This document shows positions 25,462 to 33,822 of a DNA stretch of 64,000 bases, one piece after another. The DNA is from Shimia haliotis (GTDB lineage: Bacteria; Pseudomonadota; Alphaproteobacteria; Rhodobacterales; Rhodobacteraceae). A model generated the notes under the pieces. It worked only from the letters and a program-made list of their open reading frames with translations. It did no database searches and was not told where the DNA came from. The stretch's first letter is position 1. The number at the start of each line of letters is the position of its first letter. The position numbers and the translations under genes are program-made. Location: contig NZ_FOSZ01000006.1 of NCBI RefSeq assembly GCF_900114415.1, forward strand, positions 1-64,000. Reading direction: 5' to 3'.

Positions 25462-28400
25462 TTGAGATCACTTTTTGCAGACACAACACTTAGGTTTGTC
25501 GACAGCTACATGTCCAGCCCGCTGTTTCCTTCAGAAACACTGAAGAAACATTGGGGCATGGCGCCCCTGTACGCCGTTGAATTCCTTGATTTGTTTCACG
25601 AAGCCTCCCCAGCAATACAGTCAGAGGTTTTGCCAATCTTTGACGCAGTCTTTTATGCGGAAAGAACCCATATCGACGTCGCAGCCGCGCTGGTGGATTT
25701 TTGCGAAATCGGATTGGCAGAGCTTTCTGATCCGCACCCGTTGGTTGACTTTGACTACATGAGTTATTGCCGGCCCGACCTCATTTCCAAGGGTCTGACA
25801 CCCGAGGGTTTCTGGCACATCTTTAGCGAAAACCTCGTGTCTCCCTCACCTTATTTTGACATCAAACATTACCGAAGCGTCGCGTCCCTTACGGCAAACC
25901 AACCAGCTTTTTTCCATTTCGCGCATGTCGGATCCGCCCGCCACCTCCCCCCCAACGCATACGTTGATCTCCGAAAGATTGCGACAGAGACCACACAGGC
26001 GCGGGGGTCGTCGTTTCAAAAGTTCGCCGCATTTGCCAGCCACGGGGATTCCGATCTGGCGGCGCCATGGGCGCACTTCAATTTCCAGTGGTACAGCAAT
26101 CGCTATTCGGATCGCGAACACCGGATCATACGCCCGCTGTATCATTTCCTCAGGTGGGGCAAGCTATCCAAGAACCTAACAACACCGGAAAAAGAGAAAC
26201 TCTGTCGCCTGCGCAGGCCGCCCCACCTCCACGACGTGGAGGCCAAGGACATTCAACAAGAGACCTTCCTGCTCAGGCGTCGCGACATTGCCCGAGCACG
26301 CCGTAGATTGCGCAGATTGGCCAAACCTGTTGGTATCGCCTCTCCGGCGGGTCCAATGCGCCAAGACAGACCTGACCCAAGGCAGGAGTTTGATGCCGCG
26401 ATATTCGTTCTTTTTTCCACGAATGTAGGTGAATGGACGCAGGACATGGTGCTCAAATTGATGAACGCCGGAGTGGCCCCGTCAGACATTCACGTGGCCT
26501 GTACCGCACGGCGCTCCGAAGCGTTGGCTCAAAAACTCCGCGCATTTGGCCTTCCCCGCGATAATTTCATTGGCCGCGCTCGCAGCAGTTGGAGCGCACT
26601 GATCGCTGCACTTCTGGGCGCGACGGCACCCCGGGTCGTCGCTATGCGCGACACCACGCGAAGCGATCTTGCAGCAATAGCCAGATTGCTAGAAACGTTG
26701 ACCACGACACCATCCTGCGCTGCGGTCGCACCGGTCCTGCACCACACTGCTCAGGATATCTTTGTGTCTGGTGGGTCTCTTGGCGCGGATCTGGTGGCCA
26801 GAGACATCCTGCACGGCCCAACACCCCAAACACGCCCGCTGTCAGGGGTGGATTGGCTGCGGCCGGATCTGTTCGCAGCGAATGCAGAGGTGCTGCGCCA
26901 CCACTTCTGTTGCGATGTTGGCAAGGATGACCTCTCCAACGCCATCGCCACATTTACGGGGCTCACGCTGAGCGGTCACGACCTGTGTGTGCTCGACTGC
27001 GAGGTGGAAGTCGACGGTGATTTTGTGCCCTGTCAATGCGAGACCGGCCCGCTTTTCTTCAAGTCGTTTCACTGGGGTGGTGCCTCTACCAACCCACGCG
27101 CCGCAGCTGCCTTGATCCAACGCCAAGCGATCCCGCGATACGCGCTGTATGATCCCGATTTCGCCGCCAATTTTCCGCTGGATGCCGACCCCGCCCTCGG
27201 ATGGGCGCAGATAAGCCAAGCCACCCCCCTGTTTTCGTCCCACAAACAGCCCAAAATGCCCACGGTTCTCGGTCAATATGACCTCACCAATACCACCCAG
27301 ATCACGCGGCAAATTCTGCTGGCCAAGCTTTTTGGCATCAGTGGCTTTGTTGTCTGTCTGACAGTGTCTGACCTCGCGCAACCTTTGCCCAAGGCCCTCA
27401 CACCTCTGTTCAGACAATCCTCATCAGACTTCCGGATTTCGATCCGCCTCTCTTGGCAAGGCACAGACAAGTCAAAGGACCGTTTTGCGGACGTCGTCGA
27501 TGCCGTGATCCGACTGTATCAGGCAGGGCACCCGATCAAGGTTGGTGACAAACCCTTGCTCGTCTTGCGCTGTGAGCAACCCTGTCACGACGCAACGCCT
27601 TTGATCGACACCATCCGAAAACGGTTTCACGCCGCAGGCCTGGGAGCGATCCATCTCTGCGGAGAAGGTCTGGCCATCGACGGAAATTCACCCACCGGAT
27701 TTGACGATCTGTTTTGTGTCTTTCCGTCCGATACTGACCTTTCCAAGGCAAAGGGGTTCACCCGCCTGCGCGATCAGACCAATATTGAGGTTCATGATTA
27801 TCTCGAGGCTATGTCCCGCTATTTTGGCGGCTCACCAAGCCCGAGCAATGCTAGACGCATTCTGCCTGTTTCCTTTGACAACAGCCCCCGGAACGGTCGC
27901 GACGGTCTTATTCTCCTCAATGGCGCGCCCTATATGTTTCAGGCCGTCCTTGAAGCAGGTCTGGACGCGGAAGAGATGCGCGCACCGTCCCAAAGGTTCG
28001 TTTTGCTGGACGGGTGGAACAACTGGCACCACGGCGCCATGTTGGAGCCGGACAAGAACAACGGATTTGACCGACTGATAGCGTTGGACTCGCCCCGCCT
28101 TGCCCAAGACCGGAACGTCGCCCAAACCCACCCCTCCGTGACGGGCATCGTTATTCACGCTTACTATATTGATATTCTTGAGGAAATTTTGGAGGAAGTC
28201 GCTACGCGCGCGATTGGCTTTGAAATCTTCATCACCACGCAAGCCGGCAAAGACACCGAATGCAAGGGGCTTCTGGATCGGTACGGACTACGTGGGCAGG
28301 TCTTTGTCTTTGAGAACCGTGGTCGCGATGTTCTGCCTTTTTTGACCCTTTTGCCCCACCTTCGAAGCGCCAACCTCGACTTCGTCATCAAACTTCATAC

Positions 28401-28866
28401 CAAAAAATCCCCACATCGCACCGACGGAGACTCTTGGCGCAAGAAACTCTATCGGCCCTTTCTGGACCAAAAGGTCATCCACCGGATTATCACCAGCTTT
28501 GACTGCGATCCCGATCTCGGCGTCGCCGGACCGGCGTCCCAACTCTTGCCTTTGTCCGATCATTTTCAGGAAAACAGCGTTCACCTCGGCACTCTCGCAG
28601 AGGGCATGGGACTTTCTTTATCTGGCGACACCCTCGCGCAACCGTTTGTGGCCGGCACCATGTTCTTCTGTCGCCTGACCTGCTTTGTCGCTTTGCAGAA
28701 ACTGGGTCTTTGCAGGGACGATTTCGAAGAGGAAGCCGGACAAGTCGATGGCACCCTTGCGCACGCAATTGAACGGGCTATCGCGCTGTCCTCTCAGGTC
28801 GGCGGGTATTCCGTCCAATCCATAGAAACGCTGGCCGGACTTACCCAGCCGACGTCATCAAGCTGA
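25462..28866 (+). CDS. Giant glycan-synthesis protein: WbsX (GH99-like) plus RgpF fusion
   Basis: About 1134 residues from a TTG at 25462 behind GGAGGCTGAGG; an ATG at 25511 is an alternative. The first ~300 residues hold degenerate DYPDL-like modules (DFDYMSYCRPDLISKG). Residues ~311-510 look like a decayed glycosyltransferase domain (FDAAIFVLFSTNVGEWTQ). Residues ~599-876 match the WbsX/glycoside-hydrolase-99-like domain (YDLTNTTQITRQILLAKLFG, RRILPVSFDNSPRNG, VLLDGWNNWHHGAMLEPDKN). From ~894 a rhamnan-synthesis-F domain follows (GIVIHAYYIDILEEILEEVA, FVFENRGRDVLPFLTLL, VIKLHTKKSPHR, FVAGTMFFCR). RgpF domains act in rhamnose-glucose or O-antigen-type polysaccharide assembly. It is central to the glycan cluster; no membrane segment is visible. 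Confidence 0.85.
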   Translation: MRSLFADTTLRFVDSYMSSPLFPSETLKKHWGMAPLYAVEFLDLFHEASPAIQSEVLPIFDAVFYAERTHIDVAAALVDFCEIGLAELSDPHPLVDFDYMSYCRPDLISKGLTPEGFWHIFSENLVSPSPYFDIKHYRSVASLTANQPAFFHFAHVGSARHLPPNAYVDLRKIATETTQARGSSFQKFAAFASHGDSDLAAPWAHFNFQWYSNRYSDREHRIIRPLYHFLRWGKLSKNLTTPEKEKLCRLRRPPHLHDVEAKDIQQETFLLRRRDIARARRRLRRLAKPVGIASPAGPMRQDRPDPRQEFDAAIFVLFSTNVGEWTQDMVLKLMNAGVAPSDIHVACTARRSEALAQKLRAFGLPRDNFIGRARSSWSALIAALLGATAPRVVAMRDTTRSDLAAIARLLETLTTTPSCAAVAPVLHHTAQDIFVSGGSLGADLVARDILHGPTPQTRPLSGVDWLRPDLFAANAEVLRHHFCCDVGKDDLSNAIATFTGLTLSGHDLCVLDCEVEVDGDFVPCQCETGPLFFKSFHWGGASTNPRAAAALIQRQAIPRYALYDPDFAANFPLDADPALGWAQISQATPLFSSHKQPKMPTVLGQYDLTNTTQITRQILLAKLFGISGFVVCLTVSDLAQPLPKALTPLFRQSSSDFRISIRLSWQGTDKSKDRFADVVDAVIRLYQAGHPIKVGDKPLLVLRCEQPCHDATPLIDTIRKRFHAAGLGAIHLCGEGLAIDGNSPTGFDDLFCVFPSDTDLSKAKGFTRLRDQTNIEVHDYLEAMSRYFGGSPSPSNARRILPVSFDNSPRNGRDGLILLNGAPYMFQAVLEAGLDAEEMRAPSQRFVLLDGWNNWHHGAMLEPDKNNGFDRLIALDSPRLAQDRNVAQTHPSVTGIVIHAYYIDILEEILEEVATRAIGFEIFITTQAGKDTECKGLLDRYGLRGQVFVFENRGRDVLPFLTLLPHLRSANLDFVIKLHTKKSPHRTDGDSWRKKLYRPFLDQKVIHRIITSFDCDPDLGVAGPASQLLPLSDHFQENSVHLGTLAEGMGLSLSGDTLAQPFVAGTMFFCRLTCFVALQKLGLCRDDFEEEAGQVDGTLAHAIERAIALSSQVGGYSVQSIETLAGLTQPTSSS

Positions 28867-28874
28867 GGACCCCA

Positions 28875-29867
28875 ATGGCGAAACTGATGCTACATGTCGG
28901 CACACATAAAACCGCAACCAGCTGGGTGCAGAACGCGTTCATGGTGAACCGTGACCTGCTGCATCAGCACGGTGTTTATTATCCGGATCGCGTCGTGGGC
29001 TATGCGCACCACGGCTACATCGCCCAATGGGTTCATCTGCCGGATATCTATCACGTCTTTCCGGACACACTCGCGGCGTGGCATGACTTGGCGGATCGAT
29101 ACGCGTCGCGCCACGGCGTGGTGGTGATGAGCAGCGAAGAGTTTTCCCGGTCGGACCACCGCGTGGATTTCGCCGCCCTGAAACCGGTTTTCAACCGGTT
29201 TGAGGAGGTACGGGTCGTCGGTTTGTTGCGAGATCAGCTCAGCTACATCCAATCGATCTATCTGCAAATCTCCAAAACCCAGCAACCCCCAGGCTGGATG
29301 GATTTTCTGGCAAGCAGTCTGCGTACCAACACCTGCTCGGGCCTGTTCCTGAACTACCACGAACTTCTCGATTTTTTTGCCAACCACTTCGGCACAGAGG
29401 CCATTGGCTTTGCCTCCTACTCAGAGGCTTCCAAAAGCGAAGGCGGCGTGCTCGGCCACTTTCTGCGCGAGACGGGCCTGTCGCCCGCGGATCTGCCTTT
29501 GGCCCCTGTCGCGCCGGAGAATGCCAACGTTTCCCAAAACCCGCTGGCAGTCTGGATGGCCAATGTGGTCGCAAGGCCGGACATTTCGACCCAGCCACTC
29601 ATTCGCGCCGCCTCTGACGTATTGCAAAAGATCGCGCCTGACAGGTCCCGCTCGACAATCTACACAGAACAGGAAATCGCGACTGCGACCCGTCACTTCG
29701 CAAGGACAAACGAGGGGCTGGCAAAGCGCACAAATGGCCGGATCGACTTCACCGACGCCACGGCGTTTCCCGCACAAACCTGTGTCCACCGCAATGCCAT
29801 CACCTCCGAAGCATGGGTCGAAATGTGCCGCCTCTTGTTCCTTCAGCAACACTCACCATCACTTTAA
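28875..29867 (+). CDS. Sulfotransferase-like P-loop protein
   Basis: A 330-residue protein starting LMLHVGTHKTATSWVQNAFM, which carries the 5'-phosphosulfate-binding loop pattern (GTHKTATS) of sulfotransferases using PAPS. The later VVGLLRDQLSYIQSIYLQI resembles the 3'-phosphate-binding strand and helix. No signal peptide is present. It follows the RgpF fusion by eight bases and is surely in its operon, suggesting sulfation of the glycan made here; sulfated surface polysaccharides are common in marine bacteria. The acceptor is an inference. Confidence 0.82.
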   Translation: MAKLMLHVGTHKTATSWVQNAFMVNRDLLHQHGVYYPDRVVGYAHHGYIAQWVHLPDIYHVFPDTLAAWHDLADRYASRHGVVVMSSEEFSRSDHRVDFAALKPVFNRFEEVRVVGLLRDQLSYIQSIYLQISKTQQPPGWMDFLASSLRTNTCSGLFLNYHELLDFFANHFGTEAIGFASYSEASKSEGGVLGHFLRETGLSPADLPLAPVAPENANVSQNPLAVWMANVVARPDISTQPLIRAASDVLQKIAPDRSRSTIYTEQEIATATRHFARTNEGLAKRTNGRIDFTDATAFPAQTCVHRNAITSEAWVEMCRLLFLQQHSPSL

Positions 29868-29898
29868 CAGCAACTTCAATTGTCAAAGGACTTTTCTC

Positions 29899-30168
29899 AT
29901 GACCAAAACAGCACTCAAGGCCGCAGACACCCCTTCAGATACCGTGAACGGGCCAAACTCTCCAAGACGCAAATTGGCCAACGTTCTCTGGGCCATGGAT
30001 CAGCTCGAAAAGGGCCACACACCGCACAAAGGCGCCTTGTCGGATCAGGATCGCGAAAGCTGGGCCCTCGACATGCCGGAGTACCTAAAGAAAGCCGCCG
30101 CGATCGAGGCCGGTCTTCAGGCGCGCGGCCTCGTTTTATGCCCCTCGAAAGCCGCGCCTTCATCCTGA
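29899..30168 (+). CDS. Hypothetical small protein, 89 residues
   Basis: A short frame with AAAGGA nine bases before its ATG, 31 bases after the sulfotransferase stop. The protein is helical and charged (RRKLANVLWAMDQLEKGHTP, WALDMPEYLKKAAAIEAGL) with no membrane segment or known motif. Position and ribosome-binding site support it as the last gene of the cluster. An overlapping frame at 29880-30281 has lower-quality composition and is rejected. Confidence 0.55.
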   Translation: MTKTALKAADTPSDTVNGPNSPRRKLANVLWAMDQLEKGHTPHKGALSDQDRESWALDMPEYLKKAAAIEAGLQARGLVLCPSKAAPSS

Positions 30169-30357
30169 CGCCTTATGCATTGTCCGCGGCCGACCGATAC
30201 CGGACGATGCGCAAAAAATTTCTTTCTGCAAGGCGCTCACAACAGGAACCAAGCGTTCTCTGTGATGTGGAGGAAACTTAGGGGGCAGGTCTCACCTTTG
30301 CCGCTCGGAAAAGCGGAGGGATAGCGTGCAACTTTTCCGATTGTGATCTCTGCAATG

Positions 30358-30382
30358 GAAAGGGGCCATGACGGCCCCTCTG
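30358..30382 (-). terminator. Terminator downstream of mcl1
   Basis: On the minus strand GGGGCC-GTCAT-GGCCCC is followed by TTTCC, about 25 bases after the mcl1 stop. The hairpin is symmetrical enough to form on either strand. Confidence 0.6.
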
Positions 30383-30403
30383 GGGGTGTAACGCGGAAGG
30401 CGA

Positions 30404-31363
30404 TTAGCCGGCGGCGATCAACTCGGCTTGGGCCACGATCACTTCGGCCTGTTTGATGGACGCGATGTCGACCAGACGGCCTTTGTAAACCGTGGCGCCT
30501 TCGCCGTTCGCCTTGGCCTGTTCCATCGCGGCCAAAATCTCGCGGGCTTCGGTGACCGCTTCCTCGGACGGGGTGAATACCTCGTTGGCCAGCGCGATCT
30601 GTTTGGGGTGGATGGCCCATTTACCAACCATGCCCAAGGTCGCGGAGCGTTTGGCCTGTGCGATGTAGCCTTCGTCATCAGAGAAGTCGCCGAACGGGCC
30701 GTCAACCGGCAAGACGCCGTGGGTGCGGCAGGCGGCGACGATGGCGGCTTGCGCCCAGTGCCACGGATCGGACCAGTGCTTTTCGCCTTCGCGCACCATG
30801 TAATAGTTTTCCTGCGTGCCGCCAATGCCGGTGGTCTGCATGCCCATGGAGGCGGCGAAGTCGGCCGCGCCGAGGCTCATGGCCTCAAGGCGGGGGGAGG
30901 CTGCGGCGATGGCTTCGACGTGGGCGATGCCGGCGGCGGATTCGATGATGACCTCGAACGCGATGCGCTTGGAGCGGCCTTTGGCGGCCTCGATGGCGGT
31001 GACGAGGGCGTCCACGGCGTAGATGTCTTCGGCGCAGCCCACTTTGGGGATCATGATCTGGTCAAGGCGCTCGCCGGCCTGTTCAAGCAGATCCACCACG
31101 TCGCGGTACCAGTATGGCGTGTCCAGACCGTTGATGCGTACGGAGAGGGTTTTTTTGCCCCAGTCGATGGTGTTGATCGCCTCGATTGCGTTGGCGCGGG
31201 CCATGTCTTTGTCAGACGGGGCCACGGAATCTTCGAGATCGATGTTTATCACATCCGCCGCAGAGGCCGCCATTTTGGCGAACAGTTTGGTGTTGGAGGC
31301 AGGACCAAAGAGTTGGCAGCGGTTCGGGCGGGCCGGGGCGGCGGGTTGGATGCGGAAGCTCAT
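30404..31363 (-). CDS. mcl1: L-malyl-CoA/beta-methylmalyl-CoA lyase
   Basis: A 319-residue HpcH/HpaI-aldolase/citrate-lyase-type enzyme. The sequence follows the Rhodobacter Mcl1 pattern closely: MSFRIQPAAPARPNRCQLFG, KMAASAADVINIDLEDSVAP, SVRINGLDTPYWYRDVVD, EVIIESAAGIAHVEAI, GAADFAASMGMQTTGIGGTQ, MVGKWAIHPKQIALANE. It cleaves beta-methylmalyl-CoA to glyoxylate plus propionyl-CoA and malyl-CoA to glyoxylate plus acetyl-CoA in the ethylmalonyl-CoA pathway, which lets the cell grow on C2 compounds without isocitrate lyase. The acidic metal ligands (DLEDSVAP, IESAAG) are present. It is divergent from dgcN across a regulatory-looking 296-base gap. Confidence 0.95.
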   Translation of the reverse strand: MSFRIQPAAPARPNRCQLFGPASNTKLFAKMAASAADVINIDLEDSVAPSDKDMARANAIEAINTIDWGKKTLSVRINGLDTPYWYRDVVDLLEQAGERLDQIMIPKVGCAEDIYAVDALVTAIEAAKGRSKRIAFEVIIESAAGIAHVEAIAAASPRLEAMSLGAADFAASMGMQTTGIGGTQENYYMVREGEKHWSDPWHWAQAAIVAACRTHGVLPVDGPFGDFSDDEGYIAQAKRSATLGMVGKWAIHPKQIALANEVFTPSEEAVTEAREILAAMEQAKANGEGATVYKGRLVDIASIKQAEVIVAQAELIAAG

Positions 31364-31523
31364 GTCAGGTCTCTCGGTAAGGAAATTACGTCTGGCTTGC
31401 GTGAAGTGTTAGGAAGTTGCGCCATTCTTCGCAAGGCAAATTTCGCGCCTGCGGCATAATACGCTGCGTTGCGGCAGGGTTGCGGGAGATTCGAGGGGAA
31501 TTGCCGTAGAATCGGAGAATGTT

Positions 31524-31650
31524 TCTCGAACGTCGCGTGATTTTCGAAGAATCTTCGAACTGTTTGGGAAATGTCGGGAGGTTCGAAAGGAATTTGCGCG
31601 ATGCGTGGGCAAATATAGGTCAACAAGATTGACTTGGGGAAGTTCGAAAG
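31524..31650. promoter_or_regulatory. Cluster of TTCGAA sites with a perfect 17-bp palindrome
   Basis: TTCGAAGA-A-TCTTCGAA is a perfect palindrome at 31543-31559. Further TTCGAA boxes lie near 31582 and 31643, with a CTCGAAC variant near 31526. The last two sit in a repeated context (GTTCGAAAGG shortly before GCGCGATG), the second of which is the dgcN start region. The gap separates divergent mcl1 and dgcN, so these are candidate regulator sites; the protein is unknown. Confidence 0.5.
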
Positions 31651-31659
31651 GGTCGCGCG

Positions 31660-32661
31660 ATGATCAAGACACCGTATCTTTTGTTTCTGGGCGATGCGCC
31701 GGATCAGTTGGCCGCGAAAGTGGCGCAGGGCATCAAGGACTGGCGTCCGGAGAATGCTGTGGGGCAGTTCCGGATGGAGGGCTGTAAGGCCGATATGGGG
31801 CTGACGGACATGACGTTGGTTGAGGCGCGCGAAGCGGGAGCCAAGACGCTGGTGATTGGCGTGGCAAACCGAGGTGGCGTGATTTCGCAGGCGTGGAAGA
31901 AGGTGCTGGTGATGGCGCTGGAGGAAGGATTTGATCTGGCCTCTGGCCTGCACAACCTGCTGCGCGACGAGCCGGATCTGGTCGCGGTGGCCGAGGCGAC
32001 GGGGCGCGAGTTGCATGACGTGCGCGTGCCGGAGGTCGAGTATCCCATTGCGAATGGGAAAGTGCGCAGCGGCAAGCGCGTGCTGGCCGTGGGCACCGAC
32101 TGTTCGGTTGGCAAAATGTACACGGCGCTGTGCATGGATGCAGAAATGCGCAAGCGAGGGATGAAATCGACATTCCGCGCGACGGGCCAGACTGGCATTC
32201 TGATCACCGGCGACGGCGTGCCGTTGGATGCGGTTGTGGCGGATTTCATGGCTGGATCGGTGGAATATCTGACACCGGACAATGACGAAGATCACTGGGA
32301 TCACATCGAGGGTCAGGGGTCGCTGTTTCACGTGTCCTATTCCGGTGTGACCATGGCGCTGATCCATGGCGGCCAGCCAGATGCATTAATTTTGGCGCAT
32401 GAGCCGACACGCGAGCATATGCGTGGCTTGCCTGAGTACACTTTGCCGTCCTTGCAGGCGTTGCGGGACACCGCTTTGCCGTTGGCCAAAGTGGCCAATC
32501 CGGCCTGTGAAATTGTCGGGGTGTCGGTGAACACGCAGCACATGGGCGAGGATGAGGCAAAGGCCTATCTGGCTGAGGTGGAGGCTGAGATGGGGCTGCC
32601 GACAATCGATCCGTTCCGCTTTGGTGCGGGCAAGCTGGTGGATGCGCTGGCGGCGATCTGA
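31660..32661 (+). CDS. dgcN: DUF1611-family N-acetyltransferase DgcN (D-glutamate use)
   Basis: A 333-residue DUF1611 protein. The N-terminal part (KTPYLLFLGDAPDQLAAKVA) is the DUF1611 alpha/beta domain, and the C-terminal part has a P-loop-like AVGTDCSVGKMYTALCMDAE and GQTGILITGDGVPLDAV. In marine bacteria such proteins, paired with an enolase-superfamily racemase, have been described as DgcN, which acetylates D-glutamate to N-acetyl-D-glutamate. The gene is followed by the matching dgcA and a D-amino-acid transaminase, which strongly supports the call. The start ATG lies behind GAAAGGG. Confidence 0.88.
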   Translation: MIKTPYLLFLGDAPDQLAAKVAQGIKDWRPENAVGQFRMEGCKADMGLTDMTLVEAREAGAKTLVIGVANRGGVISQAWKKVLVMALEEGFDLASGLHNLLRDEPDLVAVAEATGRELHDVRVPEVEYPIANGKVRSGKRVLAVGTDCSVGKMYTALCMDAEMRKRGMKSTFRATGQTGILITGDGVPLDAVVADFMAGSVEYLTPDNDEDHWDHIEGQGSLFHVSYSGVTMALIHGGQPDALILAHEPTREHMRGLPEYTLPSLQALRDTALPLAKVANPACEIVGVSVNTQHMGEDEAKAYLAEVEAEMGLPTIDPFRFGAGKLVDALAAI

Positions 32662-32675
32662 TGCGCGAAGGTTGC

Positions 32676-32825
32676 GCCTGCCTAGGTAGGCGCTTGTGTT
32701 CGGTGAGTGTTTCTCACTAGCATCGCAAAAAGCGTGGCGTCTCGTCAGTGTGGGGCGTTGCAAATGCGCCTGCCGAGGGGCAGGCAGGCGCAGCCCGCCC
32801 TGACGGTCGGGCGGAAGTTTTCAGG
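32676..32825 (+). repeat. Three hairpins in the dgcN-dgcA spacer
   Basis: The 188-base spacer carries GCGCCTGCCTAGGTAGGCGC (a near palindrome), then TGCGCCTGCC pairing with GGCAGGCGCA, then CCGCCC pairing with GGGCGG over eight bases. The first two share GCGCCTGCC. They may be REP-like palindromes or mRNA-stability elements that set different levels of DgcN and DgcA. Confidence 0.5.
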
Positions 32826-32849
32826 CTGTCCCGAAAAGAAAGCAGGCTC

Positions 32850-33812
32850 ATGCAAATCACCGTCACTCCTGATGTGTTCAAACTGGCGCAGGTGTTCACC
32901 ATTTCGCGTGGATCGCGGACCGAGGCGAAGGTTCTGACTGTGAAGGTCGAGGATGACGGGCATGTGGGCTGGGGCGAATGTGTGCCCTATGCGCGCTATG
33001 GCGAAACGCTGGAGAGCGTGACGGCGGAAATCGAAAGCGTCACAGGGCCGGTGTCGCGGCAAGGTCTCTATACGCTCCCCGCAGGGGCCGCGCGCAACGC
33101 TTTGGATTGTGCGCTTTGGGATCTGGAGTGCAAGAAGGCCGGAAAACGGGCGTGGGAGTTGGCGGGTTTGCCAGCGCCAAAGCCGGAAATCACGGCCTAT
33201 ACCTTGTCGCTGGCGGAACCTGCGGAGATGCAGGCGCAGGCGGCGAAGAATGCGCATCGGCCGCTTCTCAAGATCAAGCTGGGCACACCGGATGACATGG
33301 CGCGGCTTGAGGCTGTGCGGGCGGGCGCGCCGAAATCGACGATTATTGTGGACGCAAATGAAGGCTGGTCGGCGGAGGTCTATGCCGATCTTGCGCCGCA
33401 TCTGGTGCGGCTTGGTGTGGCGTTGGTGGAGCAGCCTTTGCCGACGGGTGAAGATGAGGCGCTGATCGGGATGGAACGGCCGGTGCCAGTCTGTGCTGAT
33501 GAGAGCGCACATGACTGTTCCACATTGGCCAACTTGAAGGGTAAATATGATGTTGTGAACATCAAGCTCGACAAAACCGGCGGGCTGACCGAAGCGCTGA
33601 AACTGCGCGAGGCGGCGTTGGCCGAGGGCTACAAGGTGATGGTGGGCTGCATGGTTGGCAGCTCGCTTGCGATGGCCCCTGCGACACTGGTTGCGCAGGG
33701 GGCAATGGTGACAGACCTTGACGGACCGCTTCTGTTGGCCGAAGACCGTGACCAACCACTGATTTTTGACACTGCCGGAGTGCATCCGCCTAGCGCGGCG
33801 CTCTGGGGCTGA
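32850..33812 (+). CDS. dgcA: N-acetyl-D-glutamate racemase DgcA (enolase superfamily)
   Basis: A 320-residue enolase-superfamily protein of the muconate-lactonizing/dipeptide-epimerase group. The catalytic KxK motif is in LLKIKLGTPDDMARL; metal ligands appear in order as IIVDANEGWS, VALVEQPLP and VCADESAHD; the second catalytic Lys is in VNIKLDKTGG. In the DgcN-DgcA route it epimerises N-acetyl-D-glutamate to N-acetyl-L-glutamate. By sequence alone it could be an L-Ala-D/L-Glu epimerase, but the dgcN neighbour favours DgcA. The start ATG begins MQITVTPDVF; the longer frame crosses the hairpins. Confidence 0.87.
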   Translation: MQITVTPDVFKLAQVFTISRGSRTEAKVLTVKVEDDGHVGWGECVPYARYGETLESVTAEIESVTGPVSRQGLYTLPAGAARNALDCALWDLECKKAGKRAWELAGLPAPKPEITAYTLSLAEPAEMQAQAAKNAHRPLLKIKLGTPDDMARLEAVRAGAPKSTIIVDANEGWSAEVYADLAPHLVRLGVALVEQPLPTGEDEALIGMERPVPVCADESAHDCSTLANLKGKYDVVNIKLDKTGGLTEALKLREAALAEGYKVMVGCMVGSSLAMAPATLVAQGAMVTDLDGPLLLAEDRDQPLIFDTAGVHPPSAALWG

Positions 33813-33822
33813 GGAGTAAGAC

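Noticed and set aside
29880-30281. 133-residue frame overlapping the 89-residue protein
   Set aside because: Arg-rich low-quality composition and no ribosome-binding site; the overlapping frame at 29899 has one.
32676-32825. CRISPR-like or insertion-sequence repeat
   Set aside because: The stems differ in sequence and spacing, with no regular repeat-spacer pattern and no transposase or target duplication.
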